DNA from: an uncultured Akkermansia sp.
GTDB taxonomy: Bacteria > Verrucomicrobiota > Verrucomicrobiia > Verrucomicrobiales > Akkermansiaceae
Assembly: GCA_947631435.1 (NCBI GenBank)
Contig: CANRLM010000025.1
Span: 1 to 35,181 of the forward strand
Direction: 5' to 3'
DNA length: 35,181 nt
Below, piece by piece: positions 32,874 to 35,181 of this stretch. Every line of letters starts with the position of its first letter. Position 1 is the first letter of the stretch. The position numbers and the translations under genes are program-made. Below the pieces are notes generated by a model. It was not told the origin of the DNA and did no database searches. It was given only the letters and a program-made list of their open reading frames with translations.

Positions 32874-33962
32874 TCATTCGCCCAGCACGCTGGCCAGAGT
32901 GGAAGCAATACCGTTGAAAGCAGCGGCGACGTGGTTTTTACCGGGATCCTCCAGAGCGATGGGTTTGCCGGCGTCACCTGCGGCACGGGTATCAATATCC
33001 AGCGGAATCTTGCCCAGCAGTGGTACACCAAGTTTCTGCGCCTCGCGTTCTCCACCGCCCTCGCCGAAGATCGGGTAAACCAACCCGTCACTGGGGCAGA
33101 CAAAGTAGCTCATGTTCTCAATGATGCCGAGAATAGGGGTGTTTACCCGGGAGAAAAGACCGACGGCTTTGCGGGCATCAATGAGGGCAACTTCCTGCGG
33201 GGTTGTTACAATGATAGCTCCTGCCAGATCCACCGTTTGTACGATAGTGAGCTGGATATCCCCCGTGCCGGGCGGCAGGTCCAGGATAAGGAAATCCAGA
33301 CCTCCCCAGTCCACATCGCGGAGGAACTGCTGCACGTAGCGCGTGGCCAGGGGACCACGCACGGCGACGGGCGCTTCCTCTTCTACCAATAACCCCATGG
33401 AGAGTAGTTTGATGCCGGCTACCTCCACCGGTAAGAATTGCTCCTTGTCTGAACAGCCGGGACGTTCCTTGGTTCCGAACATGAGGGACATGGAAGGACC
33501 GTAGATATCCAGATCCAGCAGACCGGTGCGGTAACCCAGGCGGGAAAGAGCCACGGCGAGATTGGCCGACACCGTGCTCTTTCCTACGCCGCCTTTGCCG
33601 GACGCTACGGCAATGACATGCTTTACCCCGGGGACAGAAGATTTCCAGTCGGCGGGATCATCTCCCGCAGCGGGATTTTTCTTCGATTGCGGGGCGTGGT
33701 GTTCAATATCCACATCCAGCTTAGTGACGCCCGGTAGCTCTTTGACGGTGCCCATGACGCTTTCGTAAATATAGCGGGGGACGTCGGAGTTTTTGCTTTC
33801 CACGACGAGTTGGATGGCGACTTCTCCGGATGGGGAAACGGTGATATTTTTCACAAGACCGAAGGAAACGATATCCCTCGAGAAACCGGGGTATTTCACG
33901 GTGGTAAGCGCGGCGCGGATGAGAGCCGGCGAGAGTTGCGGCTGGGCAGACGGTGGTGTCAT
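32874..33962 (-). CDS. mrp: Mrp/ApbC/NBP35-type iron-sulfur carrier ATPase
   Basis: This is a P-loop ATPase that carries and delivers Fe-S clusters. It is 362 aa. An N-terminal MIP18 (DUF59) domain (1-90) is followed by the Mrp domain with the deviant Walker A SGKGGVGKST (121-130), LLDLDIYGPSMSLMFG and DLPPGTGDIQLT. The Fe-S-binding motif is normally C-x-x-C after ENMSYF; here it reads C289-P-S-D292, so the second Cys is missing. The protein may bind a cluster differently or not at all. It starts eight bases after the terC stop and is co-transcribed with it. The start lacks a Shine-Dalgarno sequence. Confidence 0.93.
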   Translation of the reverse strand: MTPPSAQPQLSPALIRAALTTVKYPGFSRDIVSFGLVKNITVSPSGEVAIQLVVESKNSDVPRYIYESVMGTVKELPGVTKLDVDIEHHAPQSKKNPAAGDDPADWKSSVPGVKHVIAVASGKGGVGKSTVSANLAVALSRLGYRTGLLDLDIYGPSMSLMFGTKERPGCSDKEQFLPVEVAGIKLLSMGLLVEEEAPVAVRGPLATRYVQQFLRDVDWGGLDFLILDLPPGTGDIQLTIVQTVDLAGAIIVTTPQEVALIDARKAVGLFSRVNTPILGIIENMSYFVCPSDGLVYPIFGEGGGEREAQKLGVPLLGKIPLDIDTRAAGDAGKPIALEDPGKNHVAAAFNGIASTLASVLGE

Positions 33963-33969
33963 AGGAGTG

Positions 33970-34833
33970 TTATTTCTTGGAAGGGGAAGAAAAAAGTTTA
34001 TGCGGTTGCAGCACAGCGTGTACGCAGAATACCAGAGCCGTGCAACACGCCCGAAAAGCGCAGACTACAGGTCGCAGGAAGCGCCGAAGCCCCGCATAGC
34101 GTTCATAGAACAAGCTGAGAGCCACGATGGCGGCGATGCTGTAGAATTTCACATCGATGCCCATGTGCCAGTGGATGCCCGCTTGGGCAAGTCCCATTTC
34201 GGCGCAAAGGGTGGCGCCCACGAAACCCACGAGCAGGAAGGCTGTGTATCTGAGCACAGGGTGGTGTTCTATAAGCCCGATGCACCAGCCGGCCACGATA
34301 CGCAGAGCTGCGATGCCGATGAAGACGCCGATGCAAACGACCCAGATATGCAGATGCTCCGGGATTTCTCGTACGCCGTTCACCATGCCGACCGCCGCCA
34401 CGACGTTGTCCAGGGAAAGGGAGAGATCCATGATCTCAATGCTGCAGATTGTAGCAAGGAGACCTTTGCCGGTGGTGTGCGCGGCAAGATCACCATTTTT
34501 GCCGGTATCCGGATGCAATCGCAGATGCGCGGCGGCGAGATAGATGAGGTAAATTGCGCCAAACCACTTGACCCATGCATTGTGCATGAGCCATGCTACG
34601 AGTGCCAACGCGATGCCGCGGAAGAGGTATGCCCCGATGAGCCCCCAGCGTAGGGCTGCTTTCTGTTGGTGCTTCGGCAAGTGTGATGCCATGGCAGCAA
34701 TGCCGAGCGCATTGTCCACCGAAAGCAAGCCCTCAATCAAAATGAGGCTCAGGATAACTTTCCCGGACGCGTTCACAAAAGCCGGCATGTTCTCTATCCC
34801 GGACCACGCTACCACCATGTCAATGATCGGCAT
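33970..34833 (-). CDS. TerC family integral membrane protein
   Basis: A 287-aa polytopic membrane protein of the TerC family, whose members are linked to tellurite resistance and metal (often manganese) export. The two acidic membrane motifs typical of the family are clear: EGLLSVDNALGIA in an early helix and EIMDLSLSLDNVVAAVG in a central one. About seven to nine helices are seen. The frame opens at 34884, but the promoter overlaps that part, and ATG 34833 (MPIIDMVV) is seven bases after a perfect -10 box. It is first in terC-mrp. The exact substrate is unknown. Confidence 0.9.
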   Translation of the reverse strand: MPIIDMVVAWSGIENMPAFVNASGKVILSLILIEGLLSVDNALGIAAMASHLPKHQQKAALRWGLIGAYLFRGIALALVAWLMHNAWVKWFGAIYLIYLAAAHLRLHPDTGKNGDLAAHTTGKGLLATICSIEIMDLSLSLDNVVAAVGMVNGVREIPEHLHIWVVCIGVFIGIAALRIVAGWCIGLIEHHPVLRYTAFLLVGFVGATLCAEMGLAQAGIHWHMGIDVKFYSIAAIVALSLFYERYAGLRRFLRPVVCAFRACCTALVFCVHAVLQPHKLFSSPSKK

Positions 34834-34840
34834 GCGACGC

Positions 34841-34869
34841 ATTATACCACTCATGACGGTCTGAAGCAA
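34841..34869 (-). promoter_or_regulatory. terC-mrp promoter, leaderless type
   Basis: On the minus strand TTGCTT (34864-34869), a 17-bp spacer and a consensus TATAAT (34841-34846). The ATG at 34833 is seven bases downstream. It begins only 17 bases after the tRNA terminator's T-run ends. Confidence 0.8.
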
Positions 34870-34885
34870 GACCTTCACGGGCACG

Positions 34886-34916
34886 AAAAAACCGGTGGCA
34901 TCGCTGCCACCGGTTT
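34886..34916 (-). terminator. Intrinsic terminator of tRNA-Asn
   Basis: Read on the minus strand, AAACCGGTGGCA (34916-34905) and TGCCACCGGTTT (34900-34889) form a perfect 12-bp stem with a four-base loop, ending in a run of six T's (34891-34886). It is six bases after the tRNA 3' end. Confidence 0.9.
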
Positions 34917-34922
34917 CCCTGA

Positions 34923-34994
34923 CTCCGGCGGTTGGGATCGAACCAACGACCTAGTGATTAACAGTCACCCGCTCTCCCGCTGAGCTACGCCGGA
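34923..34994 (-). tRNA. tRNA-Asn, anticodon GTT
   Basis: 72 bases on the minus strand fold as a full cloverleaf. The acceptor stem is TCCGGCG with CGCCGGA and discriminator G. The D arm is GCTC/GAGC, the anticodon loop CTGTTAA carries GTT, and the T arm GTTGG/CCAAC carries loop TTCGATC. The 3' CCA is not encoded. It has its own promoter and intrinsic terminator. Confidence 0.97.
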
Positions 34995-35010
34995 TTGTCT
35001 TGTTCCTTCG

Positions 35011-35026
35011 CAGTCCTTGCGGACTG
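35011..35026 (-). other. Hairpin in the tRNA-Asn 5' leader
   Basis: CAGTCC (35011-35016) and GGACTG (35021-35026) form a six-bp stem with a four-base loop. It lies between the tRNA promoter and the mature 5' end, 16 bases upstream of it. It would be part of the 5' leader removed by RNase P. Confidence 0.6.
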
Positions 35027-35041
35027 TCCGAAAGCGGGCGC

Positions 35042-35070
35042 ATCATACAGCTTTTTCTCCGGCCTTGCAA
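35042..35070 (-). promoter_or_regulatory. tRNA-Asn promoter
   Basis: On the minus strand TTGCAA (35065-35070), a 17-bp spacer and TATGAT (35042-35047). It lies about 47 bases upstream of the mature tRNA 5' end. The remaining bases to the window end (35071-35181) show nothing else supportable. Confidence 0.75.
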
Positions 35071-35181
35071 GTCTTTTCTTTTTGAAGTAGCGATTTTGTT
35101 ACTCCCGCATTGCCTCAAAAATAAAGTCACCGAAGGATTGCTAAAAACCAAGAAAGGGGATTTCCTGAAAGCTTGATGCCT

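Noticed and set aside
34923..35181. tRNA-Asn as an integration site
   Set aside because: No integrase faces it and no partial repeat of the tRNA 3' end was seen in the window.

Overview
The window looks like a chromosomal segment of a Gram-negative bacterium of the PVC group, most plausibly a Verrucomicrobiota (Akkermansia-like) lineage. The grounds are lpxK (lipid A synthesis, hence an outer membrane), an RNase HIII, a type II secretion/type IV pilus assembly block with two GspE ATPases in tandem, a SMUG1-type uracil-DNA glycosylase, moderately high G+C, and an almost complete absence of Shine-Dalgarno sequences. The taxonomic call is inference; no 16S gene is present.

Layout. 373-4779 (+): gcvT-gcvH-gcvP, the glycine cleavage system without lpd, ended by two tandem hairpins. 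4967-5146 (+): a doubtful 59-aa small ORF of unusual composition. 5213-6409 (+): lpxK. 6429-13642 (-): a SNF2 helicase, then oppA, oppB and oppC with overlapping ends and no ATPase genes. 13971-15299 (+): a DUF486 membrane protein and a Xer-type recombinase. 15318-16817 (-): parA then comF. 16902-17654 (+): SMUG1. 17676-18563 (-): RNase HIII. 18738-19043 (+): HU. 19177-20205 (+): threonine dehydrogenase. 20923-23151 (+): a large unrecognised single-pass membrane protein with a TPEV minisatellite and a heptad repeat. 23256-25588 (-): purD then an M42 aminopeptidase. 26000-31418 (+): gspE-gspE-gspF-pseudopilin. 31727-32608 (-): a Pro/Gly-rich lipoprotein. 32874-34833 (-): terC then mrp. 34923-34994 (-): tRNA-Asn(GTT).

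The most striking thing is not a gene but the transcription and translation-start grammar. Most transcription units start with a TTGnnn / 17-bp spacer / TAnnnT promoter, and in at least six of them (gcvT, parA, smug1, rnhC, tdh, terC) the -10 box ends only 6-8 bases before the start codon. Their mRNAs should therefore be leaderless; purD and lpxK (10 bases) would have 3-4 nt leaders. TACCAT recurs as the -10 box. Genes with a real leader or inside operons also lack Shine-Dalgarno sequences. This grammar revises several start codons, for example parA to a GTG nine bases downstream of the obvious ATG, and terC to 34833. It also points to a 27-codon candidate secreted peptide at 25810-25893. No CRISPR array, insertion sequence, prophage or defence system was recognised.
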